Positions 46,741-57,600 of a stretch of 64,000 nucleotides of DNA are shown in pieces (the stretch's first letter is position 1; each line of letters starts with the position of its first letter). Below the pieces are notes generated by a model that saw only the letters and a program-made list of their open reading frames with translations, made no database searches and had not been told where the DNA came from. A program made the translations under genes and the position numbers. This DNA comes from Saksenaea vasiformis B4078 (Eukaryota; Mucoromycota; Mucoromycetes; Mucorales; Saksenaeaceae), in NCBI GenBank assembly GCA_000697055.1, contig JNDT01001361.1:1-64000 (forward strand), in the 5' to 3' direction.

Positions 46741-48003
46741 ATGAAATTATATGCCATTCTTACCATCACTGCTGCCGTGGCATCCACTGTGTCAGCAGGT
46801 AAGCAGAAGCTGTGAAAATATACCATTCATATTCCATCGCTGTTTTTTTTTGTCCATACAGTCGGCTATGAAGGTTACGAAAAAGAGATTCGCAAACCCT
46901 ACCCGCTTTACAACAAACCTTACGCTAACCATGTTCTTGACGGCTACAAAGGCGTGTATCCTAAAGGACTAAACCCAGGTTACAAGCTGCCCTATGATCC
47001 CCGTCGAGGTGGCAAGGGATGGTATCCAGATCATAAAAACCCCTATCCCTACTACGGCAACCCATACCCAGTCTATCCACATAACAACAAAGCTTATTTA
47101 CCTTACGATCCCCGCCTAAAGCACGATAAATATTATCCAGGAGAATGGTCCGGCCATGAACACGAACACGAGCACATACCCGGAAATCATATGAACCATG
47201 AAGAACACAGAGGCGGAGGCCTGGAATTTCAAACAAAACCCCCCGTCGTTGTTGTGGAAACGGTGACCCATACTTTACCCTACGGCTTCCCCCACTTTGT
47301 AAGTCCATAACGAACGTCAATGTCAAACTCAAACTATACCTGTCTGTAGGACCCCGATGAAGATCATCACCATGATGATCCTGATCATTATGCCGTCAAG
47401 GGTAGAAAATATCGCGAGGTTGACATCTATCAAAAGGAACACGGTGGATCAGGAGGCCACGGCTCCCATGGCGGTAAAAAGCATCGCCAGCGAGGCAGTG
47501 GTGGGCGATACGGTTCAAGAGGATCGAGACATGGCCAAAAGAAGAAGAAGAACGGCGGACACGGACACGGACACGGTGGCGGACATGGCAAGCATAAGCA
47601 AGATGATGATGACAGCCACGGTCATGGTCATGGAAACAACAGAAATGACAAGCATCACAAGGGAGTTCATGCGGACTCAGTCGACAAAGGTGCCGACGTG
47701 AAATCCGCCAAAATTTTGGGTGAATTTGGAGCTGCCGCTGCGTCTTCCTCTGCCGGTGCTGCTGCTTCCAGCTCAAAGTTGGCTTCGTCCTCACACGCTG
47801 CGTCCAGCACCATGGCCTTTTCTATGGCATCCACCTCTGCAAAGTCAGCGGCTGTAATGGCAACAGACAATGCAAGCCGTAACAGTGCCAAATCTTCTGC
47901 CCACGTTGTTGCAACGCAATCTACTGCAGGTGCATCCAGCCCTCGTGTCACAGAGTTTACTGCCATTTTGCTCACTGGTCTGGCTACCTACTGGTTACTT
48001 TAA
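46741..48003 (+). CDS. Secreted His/Gly-rich protein with Ala/Ser-rich stalk and putative GPI signal
   Basis: Three exons: 46741-46798, 46862-47298, 47350-48003; introns of 63 and 51 nt; 382 aa. Signal peptide MKLYAILTITAAVASTVSA. Residues about 20-120 are Tyr/Pro-rich (PYPLYNKPYANH, NPYPYYGNPYPVYPHNNKAY), then GHEHEHEHIPGNH, a Val/Thr segment, an Asp/His patch (DEDHHHDDPDHY), a Lys/Arg/Gly patch and a HGHGHGHGGGHGKH block, which could bind metal ions. The last about 130 residues are Ala/Ser-rich and probably O-glycosylated, ending in a hydrophobic tail (FTAILLTGLATYWLL) typical of GPI attachment. I expect a cell-wall or plasma-membrane surface protein. No named family recognised; metal binding is inference from composition. 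Confidence 0.8.
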
Positions 48004-48140
48004 ACCGCACTCTCCTAACAACAACAACAACAACGCACACCTGTCACTCGTTCTCAACCTATTCACCAACACAACCCCGTTATTCACAAGCACACAGAGA
48101 CATGCCAGACTCAAACAGACAAATACCTAATCACACGCAA

Positions 48141-48171
48141 ACACACAGAGATACACACACCACACACACAC

Positions 48172-48218
<47 letters not shown>
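48141..48218. repeat. (CA)n microsatellite between convergent genes
   Basis: About 35 CA units with a few interruptions (CG, GA), in the 480 bp between the stop of the His-rich protein gene and the convergent Ca2+-ATPase stop. The rest of the gap holds no gene. Confidence 0.9.
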
Positions 48219-48220
<2 letters not shown>

Positions 48221-48483
48221 TGCTCACTGATTCACTTGCACTCTTCCCACACACACACGTCGTTCCCATGCTGCTTTCGATCTCTTCTTGTTCTTTAAAA
48301 ATCTTAGATGCTGCGACTTTTTACATCTTACAGTCAGTTGCACTGCTGTTTGATGTTAATCTTCAAAGATTATAAAATGTTTGTCGTCTTCCTTTCAATT
48401 ATGCAGTTCCATCAACCATTGTCCCTTTTTGTTTTTATTTATCAAAATCCCATGAAAAAGAACGAAAAAAAGAAAGAAAAAGT

Positions 48484-51400
48484 TTAATTGTGTTGTTGAT
48501 GCTGAGCTGCATTTTCAGCAGCACGTTGGAAATTCTGAGCATTTTGTACCAGTGCTGCAAAACGGTTGCGTCCGTTGCCATTGTTATGTAACGCGCCATA
48601 GTTGTGGGCAGCATTGATACGAGGAGAGGTGTTGACAGAGGACGAACGAGTTCGGTTGCCACGGCTCTTGTTGCGCGAACGGCGAAGCAGAGAATAGACG
48701 CGTAATTCGTTGCGGACATCGCCAATTGCACCCTCCCAGCTCATACGGGAATAAGTGGCCAGAGGCTTCGCTTCTTCGCTGAACTTGCGCTGACAGCCGC
48801 AGTCGGGAAGGAGACGAATGACGGTACCAATGGGGATGGAGAGAGAGCCGATCGCCACAGTAATGAGCCATTGCATAGGGGTCAACGGCACGGTCTTGAA
48901 GGCGATGCCACCAAAGGTAACAATCAAGAACTGACCCAGGATTACAGTTACTTGCACAGCAAGGAAAATCCAGTTGTTGAAGATACTCTTGAAAACGTTG
49001 AGCGAGTTGTCAATGCGACGGCAGTTGATCTCATTGAACACTTGCAGGAAGACGAAGACGTTGAATACCATGGTGCGCAAGACAGCTTGGTCGTGAGCAG
49101 AAGGACCAAGATGGAAGATCTGATCACCCAGATAGATCACGCAGAGATTGATTGCGATTTGGAAAATAGCCTGACCCACAATCATCTTCGCCATAGGGAA
49201 GTTGATCAAGTGAGCATACTTGGAAATCGGCTTGCGCGACAACAGTTCGTCCGTGGGTGGTTCGGTAGCAAGAGCCAGAGCAGCCAAGGTGTCCATAATC
49301 AAATTAACCCACAGCAACTGAACTGCACTGAGCACACTTTCAGAATTGGCGGAGGTAAGAGCACTGATGAATGAAAGCACCACAGCAGCGATGTTGACAG
49401 TCAACTGGAAGGTCAAGAATTTGCGTACACCGTCATTGACAGCACGGCCCCACAAAAGCGCTTTGAGGATGGAGTTGAAGTTATCGTCCATAAGAATGAT
49501 ATCGGATGCTTCCTTTGCCACCTCTGTACCAGCAATACCCATACTAAAACCAACATCGGCCAGCTTCAATGCGGGACCATCGTTTGTTCCGTCACCGGTC
49601 ATACCAACCACCTGATCTTGCTCCTGTAGGCGAGTAACCACAATGGTTTTGTCTGTAGGAGAAGAACGGGCGAGGACTTGCAAACGGGGAATCACCTTGC
49701 GCTGTTCTTCGGGGGTCATGGCGCGTAGTTCTGGACCGGTCAATGCAACACCGCCCTTGGTAAGGATACCTGCGTTGCGAGCAATGGCCTTGGCTGTGTT
49801 GATATTATCACCGGTGATCATGCGTACAAACACGCCGGCTTGTCTGAAAGCAGCAACAGACTCGACGACACCAGGTCTGAGCGGGTCCATGATGCCAACA
49901 ATACCGATCAGTACCAAATCTTCAAGCGGAGGTTCGTCATTGGAAATGTTATCCAGTTGCTCCTTGCTGATGTCCCGATAAGCGATAGCGATTGTACGGA
50001 GAGCCTTGTTTGCATACGAGCTGATAATGCCACCCCACTTGACGTGAGATTCCTTGCTGAGCTTCTTCACCTGACCCTTCACATCGAGATAATGGGTACA
50101 GGCTTCAAGAACGATTTCAGAGGCACCCTTGACGTGAATTCTATAATCGGATTGGTTCTTGGTAGTGGCAGAGCTTTCGAGGGTCTGGATCACGGTAGTC
50201 ATTGTCTTTCGCTTGGATGCGAAGGGGTAAACCTTCACGGTCTTGCAGTCATGTCGGACGGTATCGTAATCGCATCCAAGCTGCTTTGTAAAGCCGAGCA
50301 AAGCACACTCCGTCTTTGATCCGACAAAGTCAACCTTGCCATTTTCATCCTTGCCTTCGAACGCGGTCGAGTTGACGCACACGGTTTCCTTGATAAGAGC
50401 GACAATTTTCTTGTCCACACGCGAGGCCCAGTCATTGGCCTGTTCGGGGGATTCGAAGGTTTCTTCGGCCAATGTACCTTCGGCAACGGTCATTTTGTTC
50501 TGGGTCAAGGTACCTGTCTTGTCGGAGCAAATAGCGGTTGCATTACCCATGGTCTCACATGCAGCCAAGACACGGACCAAGTTGTTATCCTTCAACATCT
50601 GGGTGGTAGCAAAGGCAAGTGCCATGGTGACAGCCATAGGAAGACCTTCGGGAACGGCGACGACAATGATTGTAATCGCCTGGATAACGATACTGATCAT
50701 AGCGGCGGCGATTTCAGCGCCCGATGGGAATTGGGGGGCCAATGCGGCGGTGACAAAATATTTGATGACAAGCGTAAGCAACATGGTAAGTGCAGCGGCA
50801 AAGCCCAGCTGGGCAATTTGTTCCGCCAAAGTATCCAATTTCACTTGGAGGGGAGTTCCTTCAGTTTCAGAACCACGCATGGACATCATTGTCTTGCCGA
50901 AGAAGGAGTTCTCACCAACACCAATGACCACAGCGCGACCAACGCCTTCCAAAACCTTGGAGCCAGACAAAATAAAGCAATCACCCTGACCTTCTGGGCG
51001 TTTCTTCATGGTATCACTTTCACCGGTAGCAGATGACTCGTCGCAGGCAAGATTGTGACCTTTGAGGTATAGACCATCGACAGGGATAATATCACCAGGT
51101 TCGAGGTTGAGAATGTCACCAGCATTCAAGTCATACACACTGATTTGTTGTTCTTTGCCTCCACGAAGCACTTTGACGACACGGTCTTCCTTTTTGGCAT
51201 TCAACTTTTTAAACTGAGCTTCCTTTTGATAATCGTTGATAGCATTTGTCAAAATAACGGCAAGAACAGCGACCAGAATGGCAGTGCCTTCTACCCTGGA
51301 AATCGGAGAAAGTTTTAGATTTTAGTTTTCTTATTGTCTCACCGCCAGTTCACCAGCCACTTTCTGACTTCCCCCCAAAAAAAAAGAATGAATGAACGGT

Positions 51401-51949
51401 TAAAAAACATACCATCCAACACGTGGCTCATCTTCAGGATGTTGGGGTGAGTAATCTTCCCAGATACCGACAGCAAGAGAAACAATGGAAGCGATAGTAC
51501 TAAAATTAAATGTCAATCAACGAGATAAACGATGACGATAACGATAAACGACGATGACTTACAGCATGACTATAAGATGAATATATATGAGTATAAACAA
51601 AATCTCCGTAAATTGCATAAGATAACTTACTGAGAGTTTTATCATTATAGGCAGCCCATAACAATTGTAAAAAGGATTTTGACTTTGCTTCCGGTAGTAC
51701 GTTGCGACCAAATACAGCTTGACGTTGTGCAAAAGGTTTGTCGGATGAACGTTCAATACCTTCGTCAGGAGATAGACCCACTCTGGGATCCACGCGAAGT
51801 TTCTGACATATTTTATCAGTACCGCCTAATTGTTTCAATAGTTCAGGATTCTTTGGGTCGACTAATCGGGTTAATTCATCGACAGTAACACCAAAGGATT
51901 GTTGACAGCCATCACTATTCAACAATGGCCTCCGTTCTTCACTTGGCAT
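48484..51949 (-). CDS. PMC1: P2B-type Ca2+-transporting ATPase (Pmc1/PMCA-like)
   Basis: Four minus-strand exons: 51631-51949, a 7-nt microexon 51563-51569, 51413-51499 and 48484-51295; 1074 aa. It pumps calcium out of the cytosol into the vacuole (fungal Pmc1) or across the plasma membrane. Landmarks: EPGDIIPVDG and SATGES in the actuator, PEGLP in M4, phosphorylation site CSDKTGTLTQNK (Asp about 396), KGASE, TGDNINTAKAIARNAGI, and the hinge MTGDGTNDGPALK. Membrane helices M5-M10 follow, including VNLIMDTLAALALAT, then a basic and Asn/Gln-rich C-terminal tail of about 100 residues. The microexon is needed to join KTL to IML-TIASIVSLAVGIWE, the first helix; without it the frame is lost. Most of the protein is in one exon with strong codon bias compared with neighbours. 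Confidence 0.95.
51563..51569 (-). other. 7-nt microexon of the Ca2+-ATPase gene
   Basis: TCATGCT on the minus strand, flanked by a TATAG acceptor and a GTAAGT donor, with 61- and 63-nt introns. It supplies parts of three codons (Ile-Met-Leu) in the first transmembrane helix. Confidence 0.8.
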
Positions 51950-52186
51950 ACTACTTTAAGAAAAAGATGCAAGGAAGAGGAAAGAAGGGGGAAAAAGTTG
52001 AATGTAGAAAGGGAAAGAAAGGGTAGTTAAGCAATCAACTATGGTGGAAAGGACTATCACTTCTTTCGGAGGGGCTTATTTAAAGCAAATAATGTGAATG
52101 GATGAGTTTCAACGTTCAAAACCACGAGCTAAATTTTTCACCTTTTTTTTTTTTGCACCACAGAAATTTCTTTTTTTTTATTTACT
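51950..52186. other. Short spacer between Ca2+-ATPase and Fcp1
   Basis: 237 bp holding the Ca2+-ATPase promoter (minus) and the Fcp1 3' end; poly-T runs only. Confidence 0.6.
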
Positions 52187-52243
52187 TTATTCAATAGCTT
52201 CATCTAAGATTCCTGCAAAGTCGTCTAGCGATGATGATGATGA

Positions 52244-52278
<35 letters not shown>

Positions 52279-54656
52279 GTTTTTCTTCTTCTCCTTCTTC
52301 TTCATCTTCACTACTACTACTTCTTATTGCGTTATCAGATGAATCTTCACTATTTGTTGCTGTTGTCACTTGAGAAAGTTGAGATCTTCCATGTCGAGCT
52401 ATTTTTACACGTCGTGTTGTTAATGGTGATCGTTCATGGTCTGTATCCTCTTCGTCGTCATCATCTGAATCCACTCCGCTATCGCCGTTGTTATTTAGCT
52501 CCCGTTTCCTTTTCCCTTTTCGGTGTAATTCCGTTAATGGACTATTATATAAAAAAAGCAAGTGAGTTGTGGCGGATCGTCCATTTGATCGTCATATCCG
52601 ACGGACTTGCCTTTCTACTGCCTCTGATTCGGTATCCCATACATCCGTCCCACTTTCATTAATGAAATCTTCAACTTCTCTATCCGCCTCTTCCCAATCA
52701 ATATTCTCCACTAGCCCTATATCGTCATCGTCAAACGCACCGTCATCGAGATCCAAAGGTGTCGATTCTGGGTTCTCGATTTCCCCCTCTCCTTGAGGAG
52801 AAGGGGTCGACGGTAAAGCATATTTCTCTTCATTTTGAATTTGCCACCGAGAAGTCGTGTCCAATAGCCATGCTGGTGTAACAACGTGAATCGGTCGACC
52901 AGAGTGGCGTGCAGCATTCACTTTAGATGTTCCAGCCTAATCAAGCTTTTAGCTTTTTTCTTACTCCCTTCGTTGTACAGTACCTTGGCAGCTATCAAAT
53001 GTGTAATCTTCCCTGTCAATTCCAGAGAACAGACCGCTCCAAACGACTCAGCCAATTGCCATATCCAGGATGTCTGCGGATCTTGTTGCAGTGGTATGAC
53101 TCCCGAAAACACAATGTGAACACCCTGGAGGATTTTCTTCTTCATGCTTGGTATCAAGTTAGTCACGTCTGGCTTACTCCGCGGCGATCCTGCGCCGTCT
53201 CTTTCTGCTTGCTTATTCGCATCCACTGCATCATAAAATTGCCGGTGGACGTCCTTCAGTATCTGCAAATAATGAATGTGTCATTTATGAAACCTAATAT
53301 TAAATTAAACTAACCTTGAGCATTGTATATAATTCACGATCGTCATCAACAAGAAGTGGCTGATCCTTCTTATGTGCAAGCTCGCTCTGTTTTTGTGCAA
53401 GTGGTCTCTGCTGTTGCTGTTCTTTGGCCATTTCTTCTTGTTCACGTTCTTGCTCAGCCAATTCGTCCTCTTCCAGTTCCTCCTCAATTTCCTCTTTTTC
53501 TGCATTGTCCGTCCCAGTTGCGCTATTTTCGTCCCCAGACCCAGGTTTTGGTATTGGAGGTTCTGGGACCTAATGCAGGTAACAAATCTCAGTCAATTAC
53601 CAGCACGGTTCGTTTTCCATTGCAGAATATTCTTTCAGTCTAACCTGTTTCGGGACAAACGGAGAATTGATGTCACCAATGCCGACAAAGAATTCATCTA
53701 AACGGGTAAAATTTTGTCGTTGAGTTGTTTCTAAGCCCGTTATGCAAGAAAAAAAACGAAAGACCCTGCCCTCCGTTACCTACATGGCTTGATTTTAATC
53801 AAATTCGGAGAGAAACTCCACACATCCGAACGATCATCCAGGACAACAACCATGGATGTATCACAAGGGAAAAGTCGCTGTAATTTCTTCTGTGTCATAC
53901 CTACACATTACACATCCGGTCCTTTTAGAAAAAAAAAAGGAATGCTTTGAATAAAACCTAACCACTTACTTCCGCTCTCGTCACGAGATAGAATGCGCTC
54001 TCGAAAAAGTTTGCCTTCGGGGTCAATTTCGCGTGCTACAGCTTCCGCATAATGACGGGTACCCATAGTATAAATGTGCAATTCAAAAATTTTGGAGACC
54101 TCTTCCAAAAACTCATACAATCCAGGTCTATCGATAAGAGAATACGGCTAAACACATGGTATCTTTCCAGAATATCCCGTCTTTACCTCAGCTTAATGTA
54201 GTATACAAGCATACTTCCCGGTAAAGTAAATTTGCGGATATCTTCTGTTGCTGCATGATTTGCGTTGTTTTCATCATTCATCCATTCGCCCACCGTTGGA
54301 TCCCACGTAGCATGTACTATTGTCTGATCCAAATCCAAAATTAACGATAATCTTCGACTTGCCATTAATCGTGCGGCATTTTCTTGTTCTATACGTTCCG
54401 CTTCCTAGGATAGACGCACTAGTATTAGCCGTAATGAGTCTCAATAGAATAGCCGATATTACCTTCCGACTGACAGTCAATCCCAATGTGTCATGGCTCA
54501 TGTTAATATTAGCACGTTGCTCGTCCGCACTTTATCCGTAAATTAATTAATTAAACGAGATAGCAGATCGTCTTCCGTTGCATACCTTTCCAGTTTCTCT
54601 CCGCAAATGGCACAAAGACCTTTATATTGAACTTCATGCGTACAATCCTCCATCAT
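52187..54656 (-). CDS. FCP1: Fcp1 RNA polymerase II CTD phosphatase
   Basis: Ten minus-strand exons: 54586-54656, 54463-54529, 54187-54404, 53970-54127, 53784-53900, 53645-53697, 53315-53569, 52984-53262, 52611-52936, 52187-52541; 632 aa. Fcp1 dephosphorylates Ser2 of the polymerase II tail to recycle the enzyme. N-terminal CTHEVQYKGLCAICG, then the catalytic DxDx(T/V) motif in LILDLDQTIVHAT (about 70-74), TMGTRHYAEAVAREIDPEG, ILSRDESGS and VVVLDDRSDVW. A coiled, acidic Gln-rich linker precedes a BRCT domain (GVHIVFSGVIP, TSWIWQLAESFGA, THLIAAKAGTSKV, IHVVTPAWLLD). The tail is acidic and Ser-rich. The intron 52542-52610 starts GCAAGT (GC-AG). The intron ending at 54128 was set so that KLR joins PGLYEFLEEVS. 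The start is uncertain: an upstream exon may exist near 54720-54790. Confidence 0.92.
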
Positions 54657-57600
54657 TTGCAATCTAAAAAAATTACCGATAAAATCAGGTAATGAGTGCA
54701 CCAACTTATAATACTAGACCATTCGCCAGATCCATTTATATTTTCTTTTTGCTAACAAATCTTCCTTATGCTGCGGGTGCGGCAACTTACCCTATTGTGT
54801 CTCAATAAATTTTATGTCTCGTTTTCTTTAAACAAAAAGTTGAACTGATCCAAATATAATCAAGCGCTAAAGGTGATGTAATCGCAAACGTCAAATTTTC
54901 GAGCATGGAGATTCCTTTGACAATCGTTAGATTGCTGAGCGCGTACCTTTTAACGCAGCGAAAACTATGACCGAAGTAAAGAGCATGTATGAGATTGAGT
55001 ACTTAATCCAGGTACATACGTAGCAAACGATGACTTTTCCCGCAAAGTGCTATTCTTGACTTACCTGATCTCTGATTGTGCTTTATTTTTTTTGTTATTT
55101 TCGCACACCGTTGAGGTTGAACAACTTTTGGCAATGAGCAAACACAGCGGTGTCGCAAAATTCGCGGAAAGTCAGCACCATACGAAGTCCGACAAAATTT
55201 CTTACCTGATGGTTTAGCATAGGCGCCTCCCTAAGAGAGTACCTTTGTGAGATAGTAAGCGTAACAAGTTATGTTGTCCACATCATGCTGGTGCTACCAC
55301 GGAGTCTCGCCTATGAGATAAAGTTGCTAGCACATGTAAATAATCCTGACCAAACAGCACTTACAGCTCCGGGAGGACCTAAGGCGCCTTTATCTGTAAA
55401 CACCCACAATATCCCGTTGTGGGTGTACCCAAGGCCGTCAGTCAATAGTAGATTAAGAGTCTCAGTACCAAAATATTACTGCATTGGAGTTACTTACGGT
55501 AGATACAGGTCATTTCAATAAGAAAACGAGATGGCATAGAACAAAAATAGCTTTAAGCAGCCATCATGACGGATGTCCCACTATTGGAAGGACATTAATT
55601 CCATTTATTTCTTGGTAAAGAGAGGAGAAGAATGCGATGTACTTATCAACAGTCTAGGGCGCAGTAAACTTTTGACATACAAGGGATACCCCATTCGCCG
55701 TTGAAAACGCTACCACCGCAAGGAAGTCATTCCATCACCTACAACCACTTGTGTTGATGAAATCACTCACATGGAAAGATGATCCTGAAGAGCAAGTTAG
55801 CTTATGAATTGATTGTTACAAAATAAAGTACCGCCAGAATGAATATATTTGGAAGAATTAATGAAAGGGAAAAAAAGCTTATTGCGAATGACAATCGGAT
55901 AGCACAACGCTTTTCAAATACGGGTGTTTGAGAACGACAATAGATCATGCTACAAATAAAGGAATTTTCAGCATAAATTATGGTAAACGATGCTACATCG
56001 CCAATAGTCTCAGAAGGGGGTCTAAATATGAACCGGACTAATAGTGAAACAGCCATGCCATCATAGCGATATCACACAACAAGTCTATGGTACCACCAAA
56101 TGCATTCCGTTTGAATAGACACCTCAAATGCACGTGGATACGAAATGCGGCAGGTACGTCATATGTCACGGCAGTCAATCCTAATTTATTGGATATAAAA
56201 AGAGAAACCAGCGCAAAATGACAATGCGCAGACACTGGAGACGGCAGAACACAAACAATCCAATTTTTGCACATACCTCTGCTATTTAGCACATCGAAAC
56301 GTTGGTGGCTGGGTTGAATCGTGTATGCTTGTCAAGAAGCTGCTCAGCGGGACAAAAAGGCGGCCGAAGCCAGACTGTTTATGATCAAGTCAATTAATGT
56401 CATCTAATTCAAGAGAAAGGTCTATGGTCCTTTGCATAGCTACTACTCGTCGCTGTCCAGATCCCACTAGGACTTCGCCAGCCGCCTTCTCAAGACGTTT
56501 ACAGTTTGTGTGTCAAGAAACCGATAATGCACGGTGAGACTGAAACATATCCGTTATCCGGTACAAATTAGGCGAGAAACTGGTTAATCAGAGAGAGCAA
56601 GCGAATCAATCGAAGTCTACGAAAGTATCTATTGGGAAGACGATGTCGAGCAGTGAATTCGAGAGGAAGAAGCTCTAACAATATGTGCTTGAGGACGAAG
56701 GGAGCAACTGCTATAACCTCGAATATCGAGAGCCTCTCAAGCTGTTTCCTGAGCTCACTCAGGCAAGCTCACGTAACGCACCCTCCGAAAGGAGAGGGCG
56801 TCGATTAGGACTAGTGATGTTGTATATTACTGGCACAGAATCATCATTGCTAAGTGCGAGAAACAAGAGCTGAAGTCTATGAAGCCAACGATAAGTCATG
56901 ACCGTACTATCGGAGATTAGGTCTACTGTTTCAGGAACGACATCTCGGAAAAAGAAAAAGCCTAGGGTCCACACGAAGGCTCGACCGATGGCATCAAGCT
57001 CTGCCGTTTTGGTGCCTCGCGATATCTCCAATAGCTCGTGAGGCAACTGCTAACATAGATAACCCGGTTGTCAGTGGCTACAACAAGGAAAATGCCAAGG
57101 AAACTGATCCACTTCTTGCCGATCAGTAAGACGATTATATCCCAAAGTAACCCGCTAATTTACCAAGTATTTCCTCAAATGCGAAGGCAGCAATAATTGC
57201 AATATAAAGAATTCAGGGTTTCTAGCATGCTTCACAGCGACGCTACTGTTCTGAGTAAAAAGGAAAATGATTTAGCCATTTGTATGATAGTTAAGCACGT
57301 TGCATCGACGTTTCCAAGTAAATTTTACTGCTTGGATATTCATAACTACGGCTCTAAAACAATGTGCCACCTTAAATGTTTATGAAGAACACCCTTGAAT
57401 CCATATTTTCGGAAGGAGCCTATTAGACTAACAGAGGGTTGTTTCATGCCTATCACATACAATGCATGGAGGTACATACAGCACATCCGCAGATATATTA
57501 TGGAAATTTGTACCAAAACGTCTCCGTAGATAAGGTCACCCTGACTAGTGGCGCATGCTTGTGGATCGACTTAGTCATTAGGCCTCTTTTCAAATGAAGT

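Noticed and set aside
48871..51036. Long plus-strand frames across the Ca2+-ATPase gene
   Set aside because: They are antisense shadows of a codon-biased conserved gene and lack motifs or splice signals.
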